Positions 11,343 to 24,022 are shown, counted from the first letter of the stretch. The stretch is 64,000 nucleotides of DNA from Larix kaempferi (GCA_027924585.1 BSBM01000904.1:17505501-17569500), one strand, 5' to 3'. Notes: generated from the sequence alone by a model not told the origin. Made by a program: numbers and translations.

Positions 11343-14300
11343 TGTCACATACCCCAATTTTATTAAAATAATGTAATTATTTTTAATATTCCTGAGAACA
11401 TTATGTTAAATTTAATGCTAAGTAGGAAGGGATGACTCAGCAGAGTCTCCAGAAATGGAATGTAAAATCTGAATAATTATTATTAATAAATAAATTATGG
11501 AGACAACAGCATGGGAGAGCTGTTAAAAGAGGTTACTGGTCTAACTGGTGGATGGAATTAGGTGGAAGGACAAAAGACAAGTGGCAGCATCCTCAAACAC
11601 TTCCTGAGTTGCAGGTGGCAACTTCCCTATATTTTGGGGTCATGATTCCCCAAGAAAGTGGAATCTGAGCAGGTGGCTCATTAATGACAGTTAGCCCAAC
11701 TAAGACCTAGGCAATCTTTTAAATACTACTCAATGAACTGAGCTGGGGGTTCAGCAATTGTTCTAGAGGGAGAATACATTCAGATGAATGCTATTCAGGA
11801 GTCCCATTGAGGAAGTGGGAAACAGTAAGGAAGTGTTTTGAGCAGGAAGTTGCAGTAACTTGGTTCCAGTATAGCTGTTTTGGCTGAGGGAATTATTGGC
11901 CGTACTTAGATTCCAGCCAGTTAGACCAGAGCAAGCTCGGGGGTCCTGAGAAGTGCTGTCTGGGCACTCTCCAGGAATTGGTAGGGAGGAACAGCCTCCC
12001 ATTGCTGTTATTGTCTACCATCTACAGGTTCTGTCACTCTCCCTGTTGATTGGTTTAAATTATTTTCCTATGAGATAAGCTAGTACAACTATGTATTGAT
12101 TGTGTTCAACTTCAGGAAATCATTATCTATATTTTCCTTTGGTATAAATTTCAGAATGCAGATGTTTTAGAAGTTTTCCTGTTTTTATTTAAATAGAGTA
12201 TATTATTTTCTACAGAACCTATTTGTCACTGCTACAGTTAATAAATACTGTGTTTATGCATATGCTAGAATTCCTGTTATTAGTTTAATAATAGACAGAA
12301 ATATTGGATAATAGATAATCCAGATTTATAACTATTAAACAATCATAAGAACAAATCTAGACAAATCTTAGTGTTTATTTTGAGATAATTCCTATCAGAA
12401 TAACCTATCTGTATATATAAATGTATTGTATATTTTAGTAAAACCTTAAGTTACAGGTTTGTCTTATATCGATTTAACAGATGAACAAAGCTCATCTCAT
12501 TATATATTATTTATTTATACTCAGAACATGTTGGCAGTTATTGACTAACTAAAGAAGTGACCGTAACAATATTTTATTGTTACATGCCTTCACATAATCT
12601 TAAAATCTTCTACACAGTAGGCGAATATAAGCATATAGAAACTGTAGATTATGATTTTTCTTTCTTTCTAGTATCTGAACACAGTAGCCATGTCAATACA
12701 ATAAAAACAACAGAGTTATTTTTTTAACAATACAAACCTATTAATCAACAGAGAAACTGTCGACTAACACAGTCATCAATGGCTGTTACTACCATCTTAA
12801 AATATACACAGTAATTTAAATTACTCAGAATAAATGTCTCCCTTGAAAGTATTTCCAAAACCATACACGGCCGTAGCCTCCCATTATTCCTTTCGACAGA
12901 CTGAAAAACAAATGAAAGGGATGCCTTACATGGCAGCCATAACTTATAATATCTTTATACTTAGTTCTAAGTATATTTTATTCTACATACAGTTTCATTT
13001 AACAACAATACAAGAAACAAAATAAATAATATTATAATTCAATCCCAGTCGCCATCGAGTAACAAGACCATACTGATGCTTTGAACATAAAACAAACACC
13101 CCCAAATTCGCCAGAATAACCCCAAGTTTTTAATTATTACAGTCACAGTCGAGGAACAGTCATCATCTCTCATTTAACTTTTCAAATTGAAGAAAATACA
13201 TAGAGACAAGTTAGGGTTTCATTTATAAACCAAATTATCCTCCATTACATGTACCGAAGTACCCTTTTTATCTTCATTTTAAATACATTCTATACAAAAC
13301 ATGAAAACGAAACACGGTCATAACAGACCCAATAATATATATGAAAAATATAAATCTTATACAGCGAGGATTAAAATCCTATGCTTAGCCATTATAGAAA
13401 ACCATAGCCGAAACCCTGGCCTCATATGGGCGTAGCCGTGAATGGCTCTTCATACATTTAACAGGGTTTCAAACCCCTTTCATTTCAAACCAAAACAACT
13501 CCATACATATGACTGCAACTGTAAATTGCAAGTTGTCAAATGACTTCACTATACAGGAGTTTTCCTCCTTGACACAACCCTAGCCACAAAACCAGCAAAG
13601 GAAGAGACAGCCGTGGATAACCAGGCTTACCCGGAGGAGCCTGCGTAAATGATAAGGCCATGAACACCTTCAAGAGCCGCGTGACCTGCACATTGACGAA
13701 TGCCGAGGATATTAATCATCATATTAAGTGCAGAGAATGGAAACAAAAACGTAAATCTATTGAATGATTATAAAACTTAAAAACTGTAAAAATATGGTGC
13801 ATCTTACCGGGACATGGAGGAAAGTAGCAGTAGACAACCGGTAGCCACAGGCTAAATAATTATAGAAACCCCATCATCTTCGTCAGAAAGGTAAATAAAC
13901 AAAACCTATATAACAGCTGAGACAAGGTAATAGTTCCCGACGAAACCCTCACGCTGGCATGGAACCAGACTTGAAGCACACCCAAAACCCAAATGCATCA
14001 CCTCTCACATAACTTAAAGACCGTAGCAAACCCTGTCTCCTATGCACACCAGCGAATTGAAGGACTGTAAGTAGCTGGTTTTTAAAAACAATGACGGAGC
14101 AACGAGACCACAAAATAAGGAAAACCGTAGCCAAATCTATCAACAGAGCCGAGGAGGTATTCTACTTCAGAATGAAACCCACGAGACCAGACCCCAACAC
14201 GTTGCACTCAGTTACAGTGTTCTCATTACAAAAACTCAGACAGGGAGGGTTTCATTCTCAGGACCCGAGCCCGAAGGCAAATACAACAACCTGGTAGGGT

Positions 14301-15655
14301 TTTGATCAACATTTTATATATTGCCAACCGCTTGGAGGAGAAGCAACCACGTAGTCCCAAATATATCAACGTAGTATGGGTCGAGACTATATAGTTCAAA
14401 CTGCAACCCAAATCATTGCACATCGAATCCAAAATCATTATATAAGTAAGTCAAATGTAAAAGACAACATATGATATACAATCATTAGCATATAGTGTAT
14501 GCTTGCAATCGAACCTTCACGGAATACCAAGGTACGTGCTATGTATAAACCCTACAACAAATACAAAGGAGGTATGGTCAACTTCAACCATAGAGTTTAC
14601 ATGACCAAGTATGATAAATATACCCTATACACTATAGGTAGTATAAAGCTTGCCATCGTATGGGGACAACATGATGTGGCAAAAACATTAGGTTACATGA
14701 GATTTATAAATTAAAATCAATCCTAGATTTATGCCATGAGCATAATACATTCCATGATTTTGTAAGCAGTAATGTAGTCAACTTCAAAGGAAGATACCGT
14801 GTTACTTAACACCTGGAAATGTTACCATATCTATTTGACAATTATACAAAATTGCTATCATACACACTCATCGTGTTTGTTACCAATACTATTGTAACAG
14901 TAAACAATTTTTTGAATAATAAATCTCTATTAATAAGATGATTGAAATCGAGCTTCATCTACAGGTTCCCATCGTGAAGGTAGTTAAAATCCATGCACAG
15001 TCATGTGACAGAAATAAACTTTAAAGTTGACATTGAACATTGCAGTATAGTCGAATATAATGGAATAATGCTAGAGGCGTCACTCTTGCACTTACGATTA
15101 TTATTACGTGGACAAAACAGTAAATCATAGGTATTTAAACGACAATAAGTCACTTGGTGCTATGTCGCCATACGTAGATGATAATTTATAATACAAACTA
15201 TTGTTCCATTGATAAGTTACAGTAGTAACATAGCATAATATTCATAAAACAATAATTATAACTGGACTGTGTAATCTATTGCAGAACATGGTGACACTAT
15301 CTGCATAAGAAATATCATGACGATCTTTTAAGTTTTAAGTACAGGAAATATTGATACTCACCAAGTTCAACCAACGGTGATCCTTACTTCACTGACGTAC
15401 CTGAGAGACAAAAGACGACATATGCATTAGCTCGTAAGCTAAGTAAGCCAGTCAACTACGACTAGCTCTTCCCTTGCGGCTCAAAACAAAACAATCATAA
15501 ATTACAATCACCAAAATCAAAGTTTTTAATAAGACAGAGTCTTTCAACAGATTATGTATGTTATTTAATTTAAAACAAATCAGAAAACTACCTAGTTAAC
15601 ATTTATTGTTGTAAATAAAAATTTTTAAATTTTTCGGAAATTTCGGGTTTTGACA
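11343..15655 (+). mobile_element. Solo LTR A, 4.3 kb, inserted in LINE-2
   Basis: Begins TGTCACATACCCC and ends GGGTTTTGACA, so the ends form the TGTCA...TGACA inverted repeat of LTRs. It is flanked on both sides by the same five bases, TGCTA (11,338-11,342 and 15,656-15,660), the duplication size of LTR retrotransposons. LINE-2 coding sequence continues on either side. I find no gag or pol frames inside and no second copy of either end, so it looks like a solo LTR. A non-coding LARD-like element is the alternative. A TATA-like TTTTAAATA near 11,715 suggests plus orientation. Confidence 0.8.
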
Positions 15656-15660
15656 TGCTA
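15656..15660. repeat. Target-site duplication TGCTA, right of LTR A
   Basis: Identical to 11,338-11,342, directly next to the CA end. Confidence 0.85.
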
Positions 15661-18374
15661 TGATTTATGCATCACTCCATCGGACCTCTGAAATAATTCT
15701 TCCTTGACACTTCTTTTCACCATTCAACATTCCCCATGACTAGTTGCCAAAAGAATTTTGCTCCAACAAGCAAATTCATAAGTTTTGGACCCTTGATTCC
15801 AATTCCTCCATTTACTGTTGGGGCACAAAAAGTCTCCCAGTTGATAAAATGAAACTTGTGTTGGTTGGATTTCTCTACTTGCCAAATAAAGCACTTGATG
15901 TCTTCACTAATATTTTCCATTATATGGACTGGAGCTAAAATAGCTTTGAAATATAAGAACAGAAGAGAGAACCGATTTGCTCAAAGTGATATTGTTGGAT
16001 TTAACCACTATTCCCCCCAAGCTTGCACTTTGGATTTAAATTTTTGGATGATTTTATTGTTTTCACCAGCTCTTGGAAGTTTTAAAGAGATGGGGGTACC
16101 TAGATATTTGAAGGAAGCCCATTTGTGTTGTCCTAAGAAACCAAAAATGTTAGAAATGTGCTAAAGTAATATGGGAGAGATATTCCAGCTTAGAACTTGA
16201 CTTATATCAACATTCACCTATCCTCTAAATGATTTTATAAAGGAATCTAATGTTTCCCTTAATGGAAGAGAGTTCATAGTAGAGGCTCCACCCATAAAAA
16301 AACATATCTAAAAATTGGGCATGGTTCATTGCTTTCACCCCACATGAGATGAGGATTCCTGCAATATTTCCATCCTCCCTTTTCTTATTGAGTTTCCTAC
16401 TTAGATTTCAAACATGATAATGTAAAGAAATGGAGAAAGGGGCATCCCTATATGATACCTTTGGATGCTCGAAAGAAATTTGAAGGTCTTCCATTGACTA
16501 AGGGTGCAATCCAAGGATGCCCTGTGAAGGATTTGAACCATTAGATGAACATAGAGGGGAACCCAAACTTTTCTAACACTAAAAAAATAAAATTGTGCCT
16601 AACTATATCAAAGGAATTATCTAAATCAAGTTTGATATTCACACCTTGATCACCTCAATTCTAACTTGAATGCACAACTTCTTGGACTTTCACGATATTA
16701 TCTGAAATCTATCTATGTGCCAAAAATCCTCCTTGGTTATCATAAACAATTTTGGGAAGAATGGTCTTGAGCCTCGCTACTGGGATATTAGTTATAATTC
16801 TGTAAGAAACATTGCATAATGAAATATGACTGAAACAAGAGAAGGAGGTAGGTTTTAACTCCTTGGGTCTAAGAGCAATAAAGGAAGAATTTGTTGCCCC
16901 ACCAATCTTTTCCTTTTTCCTAGTCCATTTCAACATTTTGAAAAAATCATACTTGATTATGTCCCAACAAGCCCTATAAAAATTAATGGTGAATCCATCT
17001 GGGCCTAGGACTTTGTCACTAAGCTCTACGATCGAAATTGCCTCAATCAACTCTTTTTTCTAAAACATTTTTTCCTAAAATTTGATTCTCCCCTTTAATT
17101 ACGAGTGAAGGGATGTTATGTAGCACTGCACTTGTGGCAGTTTGACTAGAACTTCCTATCTCTATATAAAGTTATTTAAAATGCCTATGTGCTTCCTCCT
17201 TTAAATAAGCAAATTCCATAATCCTTCTTCCATTCACATCGTTGATCTCTTTGATAGATTTATGGTTTTCTCTTCCTTTTGTGGAAACAAATGGTGTTTT
17301 TGATACCAACTTTTAGCTATAGATTCCTAGACATGAGACACCATTACTCTTCCTCTAGCATGTGTGTTTTATGAATCTCTGTGCTTAGCTCCTGCTCTTT
17401 CCTCAAGATATCCTTGGATATTCCACACTACTCCATTTCCTATTGAAGGGTTTCCAACTTAGCTTGAACCTCGAGTCATTTGTTTGTAGGGGGCTTGACG
17501 TGAGTCTTATCCTAGTGTTTGAGATCACCTTTCACCTTTCTTAATTTGGATTCCCAAATGAAATCAGGAAACCCCTTATTGAAAAGGCACCATTGGTCTT
17601 AAATAATCGGAATGGATTCCTCCTCCTAAAGCTATAGAGGGTTAAAACAAAAAAGCGTTCGACCCTAGATACCATGATTCCTTGATGAGAAGGGGGACCA
17701 ACTTATGATTAGAGACAACCATAGGAATAATATTTGAGAATAGAGAATAGTTGTATAGGAGAAATGAGCTATGTACTAGGAATCTGTCCAACTTGGTTGC
17801 TATATGCCGAAGAACGATCCGTTGATTACAACAAGGACATATACCTTTTTTGGAGGTGTGTCTACAAGATCCCAATTGGCCATCATGTCTTCCGATTGTT
17901 TAGGAAACTGATCTTGAACTAAACTTCCTCTTCTTCTTTCCTTTGATGAGATTGTGGAATTAAAGTCTGAAGCTACCACAATGTGATTGGAAAAACCCCT
18001 TTCATGAAGGATTGAGAGCGATTTACAGAATTCCACTTTCTTTCCATATAACACTTGCCCATACACATTGTAGATCCTTATTATTTCCCGTGTCACTATG
18101 CTTTCTAGCTCAACCATGATCCAATGATGGTTGTCCATAATATCTCTCTTCCTATTTTTTTTTTATTCCCACAAGGTAATAATACCTCTTGAGGCTTCTT
18201 GAGCACTAACTGAATGTTCATCACTTTGCTTCTAGATCCTAGAGAGTGTTTAAAGCCTTAATTGCTTCCATTTTGGTCTCCTAGAGAAAGAAGAATGATA
18301 ACATTTCTCCTTTAATTAAATCCTGATTGATTCTAACTTATGCCATACCTCTACAATTCCAAGAAACCATATCC
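15661..18374 (-). pseudogene. LINE-2 ORF2 middle part: endonuclease and RT
   Basis: Starts at ATG 18374 with MDMVSWNCRGM, the endonuclease N-terminus (17,800-18,374). The GDFN motif reads SDFN (near 17,965) and the SDH motif reads SNH (near 17,720). The RT region lies at about 16,200-17,050 with LSDKVLGPDGFTINFY, SFIALRPKE and FSHISLCNVSYRIITNIP. The catalytic FADD box reads FLDM near 16,300, so the second Asp is lost. A C-terminal piece at 15,717-15,920 contains FIWQ and GGIGIKGPKLMN. Multiple stops and frameshifts make it non-functional. Confidence 0.8.
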
Positions 18375-18907
18375 ATTATTAACGGCTTGAGGGGAAGGAA
18401 TCTATTCCTACTTTTGATTATGGCTTCCTCTTGATGAGACTCTTAGATGAAGTGCCGTTGAAAGTATTTTCTATGGAAGCTTTCCATTCTAGAAAATTTT
18501 ATTTTCTCTTCACATTTTAATTATTATTTATTTTTGGTTGATTTTCTAGCAGATTTTTTGGAAAGCGACCTACCCTCGTCAAGGTCTTCAATGATTTCTT
18601 CTCATCATAATGCCACCAGTGGTGGCTACTGATTTGACCTGGGAGTATTGTATTTCTTGGATTGACTTTGAGGGAAACGATGAGATATAGACTTCTTTGG
18701 CTCTGATCTCTTTTATGACTGGCCATACCAAAGTAGGTTTTTTCGGGGGTATATTCCAGCGTTATAAGACTTTGTATGTTCTTGTTCTTCAAAATCTATG
18801 TTCCTAAGGGTTTAGAACTTATTGGAAGAGGGGTTTGAAGTAAGGGGGGACTTAACATTAGATGGACCTACGTTTATTGAGGGATTTGCCCCCTTTTTAA
18901 CTTGTTT
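18375..18907 (-). pseudogene. LINE-2 ORF1 C-terminal part
   Basis: Lysine/serine-rich sequence lying between the zinc knuckle (across LTR B) and the endonuclease start. It is readable only in pieces (for example 18,517-18,792), with stops. It is assigned to ORF1 by position and because the frame joins that at 21,319 once LTR B and one copy of the duplication are removed. Confidence 0.6.
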
Positions 18908-18912
18908 CCAAC
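18908..18912. repeat. Target-site duplication CCAAC, left of LTR B
   Basis: Identical to 21,314-21,318, directly before the TG end. Confidence 0.85.
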
Positions 18913-21313
18913 TGTAATACCCCTACCTTGCCTTAATAATTATTGGCCTCAATGTAAATATTGTGTAAATGCAAGGTGTGTTTGCCCTAGTCTGGAGCTC
19001 AAGGTCAAGGCCCCACTAGTGGTTTCTTAAAGTTGGTTTGCATAGGAAAGTATTTGACATTTGAACTATTCATGTGCTACTAAGCCACGAGATATTGTAA
19101 TTGATGTAAATGTTTAATACTGCAATGAAATACTAAGGAAACTGGCTAAGTTAGGCAACTAATGAGAAGGGGATATGGTATCCACTAGGAAGAGGTGAAG
19201 GGGTTATGGGATGGGAACCCATGCTGCCACATGTACAAGAGAAATCGTTTTTATTCCCCATTCAAACCTGGAATTCGGTTACAAAGAGTGGGGAAGGAAG
19301 GTTGGTGCAGAGATGGATTGGGGGATAAAAATGACCCTGAGATCCGAAAGGAGGGTTTTGCTCATTCGCCCTTGAATCATTTGATCGCCTACGAAACCGA
19401 GAACCCTTTTTTTTCTATGCAATAATGAACCCGAACTTCATATCCATCACGAAACAGAGCCAACCGTGAAACAGAGAAAAAACACGATTTCTGTGTGGGC
19501 CGAAAGTATAGAGCCGAACGCCATAGAAAACCCTGTGTGAATTCATTGTTTGTTGATAAATACCTTGAAAGAAAACCCTAAGGTGAATTACAGAGCATTA
19601 ACAACTTGAGGAAGTCGTGGAAAGATTGGAATCGATGGGTAGGGAGTCGAGCTGCGGGACAGAGCTTAGTTCGCAACCCCGTGAAGAGTCCAGCTTGTTT
19701 AACAGAAGGAGAAGGTTAGATTTAGGGTTGGAATGCTTGATAAACCTATTGAAGGCTGTAATCTCATATAAATAGCAGTTAAACCCTTCTATGCCCACCC
19801 TGAATAACACTAGAAGGGAAAGGGCCTTGAGAGACTGTGCAACAAAGACGAGGGATTTCCTTGTGTTGGGCGAGGTAGATAATGTGGGTTTCATGTTTGC
19901 TAAGTGTTGAGATGCATGTAGCTCTGTGATTGAGCTAATTGGCTTATCGATTTTCTCCCTGTTGCCTTGTATGCTTGATAAACCCAACTATAGGTTGGCT
20001 TAGATTTGTGAAAGAGTATAGGATGGATAGAGACCTAAGGTTGGGTGGAACGTTGCTCTCACTTAGCAAGTTGCTTGGACAACTTCAAGAATTCAAAGAT
20101 AAGTGTTTCCATGGAATAAATGTTGGTGTTTCATGTGTTATGCTCTTGTGTTGATGTCCAAGTTATTGAATGAAGGTTTATATGAATTTGATTAACAAGT
20201 AGACTATGTATAAGCCTGAGTAAGAGGCTGAGTTCATTATGAATAACTCATTTATTTGCATGAGTTTAATGCATTACTAATTTTACATGTTTTAGATGTA
20301 TGAGTCTCCCTTAGTTTTATTTACCTTATATGTTCCTTTATGCATTGCATACATGATTTGAAGGACTACTTGGCCTCACCTAGATAGGGGGAAGAGTTAT
20401 ATGGCCCTATGGTGTTCATAATCTCTCTATGAGTTATAGAAAGGATGAAGTTATGGCATGAGACATGCATAGTCCCTGTTGAAGAGTTGAAGGCATATTG
20501 AAGGGGATTACAGGCAAAGAATCAGATGAGAAAATGAAAAGGTTAGAGACCTCAGTTGGGCAAGGGATTTCACTACTGGATAGAGATCTCCAAGAGCTTT
20601 CCAATGGTACCAACCTTGCCTTATTTGTACCAAGGATGAGGGAGTTATGCCCCTCAGAACTTGGCTTGGAAAGCTTGCTGGGCAGGGGTATTTGGCCTCG
20701 ACCCTTCCGCATCCGCAATGTGGATTGCGGATTGCAGAGGTCAGGAATCGTCCATTGGGGCATATGGAAATCTACATTTCCGCATCCGCAATGCGGAATG
20801 CGGATTGCAGGAGGTAAAATCTCCCCTGGAGTTGGAATGGGAATTCTACATTTCCTCACCCGCAATGCAGAATATGGATTGCGGGAGTTAAAATCTGCTG
20901 GAATTGGAACATGGAACTCCATTTCCGCATCTGCAATGCGGAATGCAAGATGCAGATTGTGGGAGGAAAATTTCGGGATAGCAAAAAGGAACTCGACTTC
21001 CTAGTTCCACATGCGGATTGCGGAACTACGGAAGTCGGAAGCACAGACTTTTGAGGCCAAAATTGGTTTCCGACTTCCGACTTCCGCATGCGGATTGCAG
21101 AAGTTGGAAGTGCGGATTGGATTTTGGAATTCCGCTTTCCGAGTTCCGCATGCGGACTGCGTAATGCAGAAAGGCGGATTGCGGATCACAATAGGGATTG
21201 CAGACCCAAACCCATTGCGGTTGTGAGTGGATTTGGAAGCATTTGGAAAAAAAATACACAGAAGGGTCTCCCATGGCCTCTGAAGGCCACAAGGGAGGTC
21301 AGGGGACGTTACA
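18913..21313 (+). mobile_element. Solo LTR B, 2.4 kb, inserted in LINE-2
   Basis: Starts TGTAATACCCCTACC and ends GGGGACGTTACA, with matching inverted ends TGTAA...TTACA. The same five bases CCAAC flank it. LINE-2 ORF1 continues on both sides. No internal retroviral-type coding region is present, so recombination between two LTRs has probably removed the body. The right third holds a palindromic GC-rich tandem repeat described separately. The open frames in 19,195-21,333 are short, overlap on both strands and match no domain. Confidence 0.85.
20700..21200. repeat. Palindromic CCGCAATGCGG-type tandem repeats inside LTR B
   Basis: Six or seven degenerate units of about 70-100 bp, each built around TTCCGCATCCGCAATGCGGA or TTCCGCATGCGGATTGC, start near 20,704, 20,778, 20,849, 20,920, 21,007, 21,084 and 21,146. 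The perfect 10-bp palindrome CCGCATGCGG occurs at 21,084 and 21,146. The block is much richer in GC and CpG than its surroundings. Confidence 0.8.
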
Positions 21314-21318
21314 CCAAC
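21314..21318. repeat. Target-site duplication CCAAC, right of LTR B
   Basis: Identical to 18,908-18,912, directly after the CA end. Confidence 0.85.
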
Positions 21319-22101
21319 CACTTTCTTTCTCATTTTTCATTGAGGGATGTGGGGCTTTGGCGTAGTGCCTTGCAAAATGGCCATATTCATGACAGATCTT
21401 GCATTTAAAAAGTAACTAGTCATAATCCAACTCTTGGGCATGAGTCCATCCATCCATACTCATATTGATAACTTCTGACAAACCTTTATCCAGATTGGCC
21501 TCATTGCAAATGGGTGCAGAACCAAACATAGGTGCTTTTGGCTCACATCTATCAATATATTGCCCAAGGGAATTTCCAGTGGTTCCAAAATCCTCTTCGC
21601 TCCAACAATGCAAAGGAAGATGAGGAAGGCACACTCATACATGAACCACTAAAAGGATGCCCTTCTCATGATGAAATGCTAAGGTCTAATGATTCAAGTA
21701 CATCCCTCTTGGCCCCATGAAATATGGGCCACTTTTAGAGATGAGGTTGGGATCTTCCTTTTTTTCAAAGAGGAAGACAAAATACCCTCTTCCATAGAAG
21801 CTTTGTTGCAAATTTCCAGAGATGAGGAGCCTCTAGTTTTAATTGATCTAAATCTTCATAGCTTCAACAAAAGGCCATAAGCAAATGAACTGACCAACCA
21901 GTCCATGCTTTGAGAGGGAAAGAGCTTTGTGCTTAGTGACAAAGGAAGAAAGCTCGACCTCAAAAACATAGGCGAGCTTGAAAAATTGAGAAGGTTGCGA
22001 GGGGGCAACAAAGGAGGGGTGATAAGAGGTTGAAAAGGCGCAATAAGCCTGTAATTCGACCCGAGAAATCCCCACTGGACCAAGGTTTGAAAGAGACGCC
22101 A
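21319..22101 (-). pseudogene. LINE-2 ORF1 N-terminal part: DUF4283 plus zinc knuckle
   Basis: Starts at ATG 22101 (MASLSNLGPVGIS). The 5' part (HGLVGQFICLWP) and 21,416-21,634 (LPHLPLHCW, LGQYIDRC, AQELDYD) match the DUF4283-type domain also seen in LINE-3 ORF1. After an in-frame stop the knuckle reads CKICHEYGHFARHY, with the final Cys replaced by Tyr. Its role in intact elements is RNA binding. This copy has stops and a frameshift. Confidence 0.78.
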
Positions 22102-22180
22102 TGGAAACGCAGATAAGAAGTAGAGAGATGCACAAGGAAGTGGCTAGGATTTTGCTTAAAATTGATATTAATCATTGCAA

Positions 22181-23350
22181 AACCAAAATTTTAAAACTTT
22201 TTTCAAAAATAAATTCAAATTCATTATAATATTATCGATCTTAAGAATACTTTTTAATTATAATGATTTTAAACTTTTATCTTATTTAAAGAAATATATA
22301 TATTTCCTAAATAAAAAAATAATATCATTGAAAAAAAAATGACTATAAAATATAATAAAAATTAAAATTAAGATTATATGAGAGTGCAACATCACACTAC
22401 CCAATTTTCCATCAAAATTACACTTTCTTAAATTTAAAATGTTTAGCCTATTTGTTATGATATTGTTTATATAATCTATTTAATTAAATTAAAATATATT
22501 CATTATAGTCAACATATACATCTTTATAATATTTTTGAAACTTCTCATAAAATTATGTATTCAAATTCATATTACCATATATTCATATTTAAAACATTTT
22601 AAAATGAGAATATATTTATTATTTTGAAGACTTCATTTTAACTTATAACCATTAAATTAATTTTTAAGACTTCAATAAATTAATATAGCTATGTAAAAAT
22701 TGTTATTATTTTTATTTTTAAACACATTATTTTATATTTATACTTATCTTATATATAATTTATATATAATTAAAAATCGAACAAATCCTTTTACTTATGA
22801 AAAGTCATACAACAACCGTATTTTTAAAAAGAAAGTTTTTCACTCTAATTTTTGGTATGTAAGTTTTAGTTTTTTTGGTTACAGTTTGAGAGCCTATCTG
22901 AAGGAACCTTTTTTCACAGAAAAATTTAACTTACTATTAATATACGAAATAGTAAATAATACCAGCTCTCAGAAGTATACATGCTTCTCACAAACCTTGT
23001 CAGAGGGTGTACATCATGCCAGATGTATCAACTACAACATCAGAAAAGTCCAAATAAATATGTCCATATGACCACATGACAACATCAGGAATCCCTCCGG
23101 CAGAAGAAACGGATCCAATAATCACCAGTATATCAAAGTGACCAAATACATATAAATATAAGTTCACATACATAGTCAGTCACATCTAACAAAAACCAAA
23201 GACCTCATATAATGCCCAACAAAATATAATACCAAGACGCAGCCATAAGTGGCTGTCATATGAGCCGCAAAAAAGAAGAGGATGTATGACAAAAACGTCC
23301 AACAAGAAGTTGGAATCTGCCTCTAGGGAGAATCTGCACATAGAGCTAAA
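22181..23350. other. AT-rich spacer without recognisable genes
   Basis: Very AT-rich up to about 22,900, then mixed sequence. Short open frames (for example 22,700-23,071) are Ile/Lys/Phe-rich composition artefacts. The last part may be the 3' untranslated tail of the LINE fragment that follows. Confidence 0.6.
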
Positions 23351-23640
23351 AAACATATAAGTATCCACCTGCGAATATAGGGGCATCAAATACATAAAAT
23401 GACAAAAAACAAAAACAACAAACATCATGTCCAATGTAAATTATATGAACCCTGGGTAATAAGTAAATCAGCCCGCCATTCTTGCCACATGATGACCCCG
23501 ACCGGTGAGTTAAGTACCCTCTTAAAAAGAAAGTCCGCCTCCATATTTGCCTCCCTGAATACATGTTCAAAATGTATATGTTGAAAGTTCCAGATAAGCA
23601 TCCGAGCCGCATCCATCCAATGTTTAAAAAGCAATACATT
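23350..23640 (-). pseudogene. LINE-4 scrap: C-terminal RNase H fragment
   Basis: On the minus strand, about 23,425-23,634, the peptide with FEHVFREANMEADFLFKR carries the conserved HVxREAN.xAD block at the end of LINE RNase H domains (RVT_3), including the last catalytic Asp. The rest of the element is absent upstream. It is a truncated or eroded LINE end. Confidence 0.65.
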
Positions 23641-23656
23641 GAGTGATGTATTGCTT
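23629..23656. repeat. Perfect 11-bp hairpin
   Basis: AAGCAATACAT and its exact reverse complement ATGTATTGCTT are separated by six bases, right at the upstream edge of the RNase H scrap. Confidence 0.8.
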
Positions 23657-23853
23657 ACCTTATCGACACCTCAAACGGAAAACCTAACTCCAATACCTAG
23701 GGGTTAAGTTAAGATGTCGGTTAAGTTTAGATATCTCTTTTCCACTAACTATTTTTAGACTATTCTTTATAGATATGGAGTTTGAAGTCCATAATCTCCG
23801 ATGAACGCGTTAAAGTTGCATCGCGAAATTCCTAACTTCCAAAGAGAAAAAAA

Positions 23854-24022
23854 TACTTTTATGCTTATCTATGCATTCTAAAGAAGGAAACTTTCAAGGT
23901 TAATCCAATATACAAAGCAACGTATTAAAATAGTAATTTACTTTTATGCTTATCTATGCAATCTAAAGAAGGGAACTTTGAAGGTTAATCTAATATATAA
24001 AGCAACGAGTTAAAATAGTATT
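23854..24022. repeat. 85-bp tandem duplication
   Basis: Two adjacent copies (TACTTTTATGCTTATCTATG...) differ at a few positions. No coding content. Confidence 0.85.

Larger units (their letters stand above)
10264..22180 (-). mobile_element. LINE-2: old L1-type LINE split by two solo LTRs
   Basis: Three minus-strand pieces belong to one element: 21,319-22,180 (ORF1), 15,656-18,907 (end of ORF1, endonuclease, RT) and 10,264-11,342 (zf-RVT region, start of RNase H). Removing each LTR with one copy of its target duplication restores the reading direction. At the second LTR the frame runs ...ESGW into KQVKK without a gap. The RNase H stops abruptly near 10,280 at the gypsy LTR. Without the insertions about 5 kb of LINE remain. 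All domains carry stops or lost catalytic residues. Confidence 0.85.

Noticed and set aside
20434-21333. Several overlapping open frames of 100-168 residues on both strands
   Set aside because: They arise from the palindromic GC-rich tandem repeats inside LTR B and match no domain.
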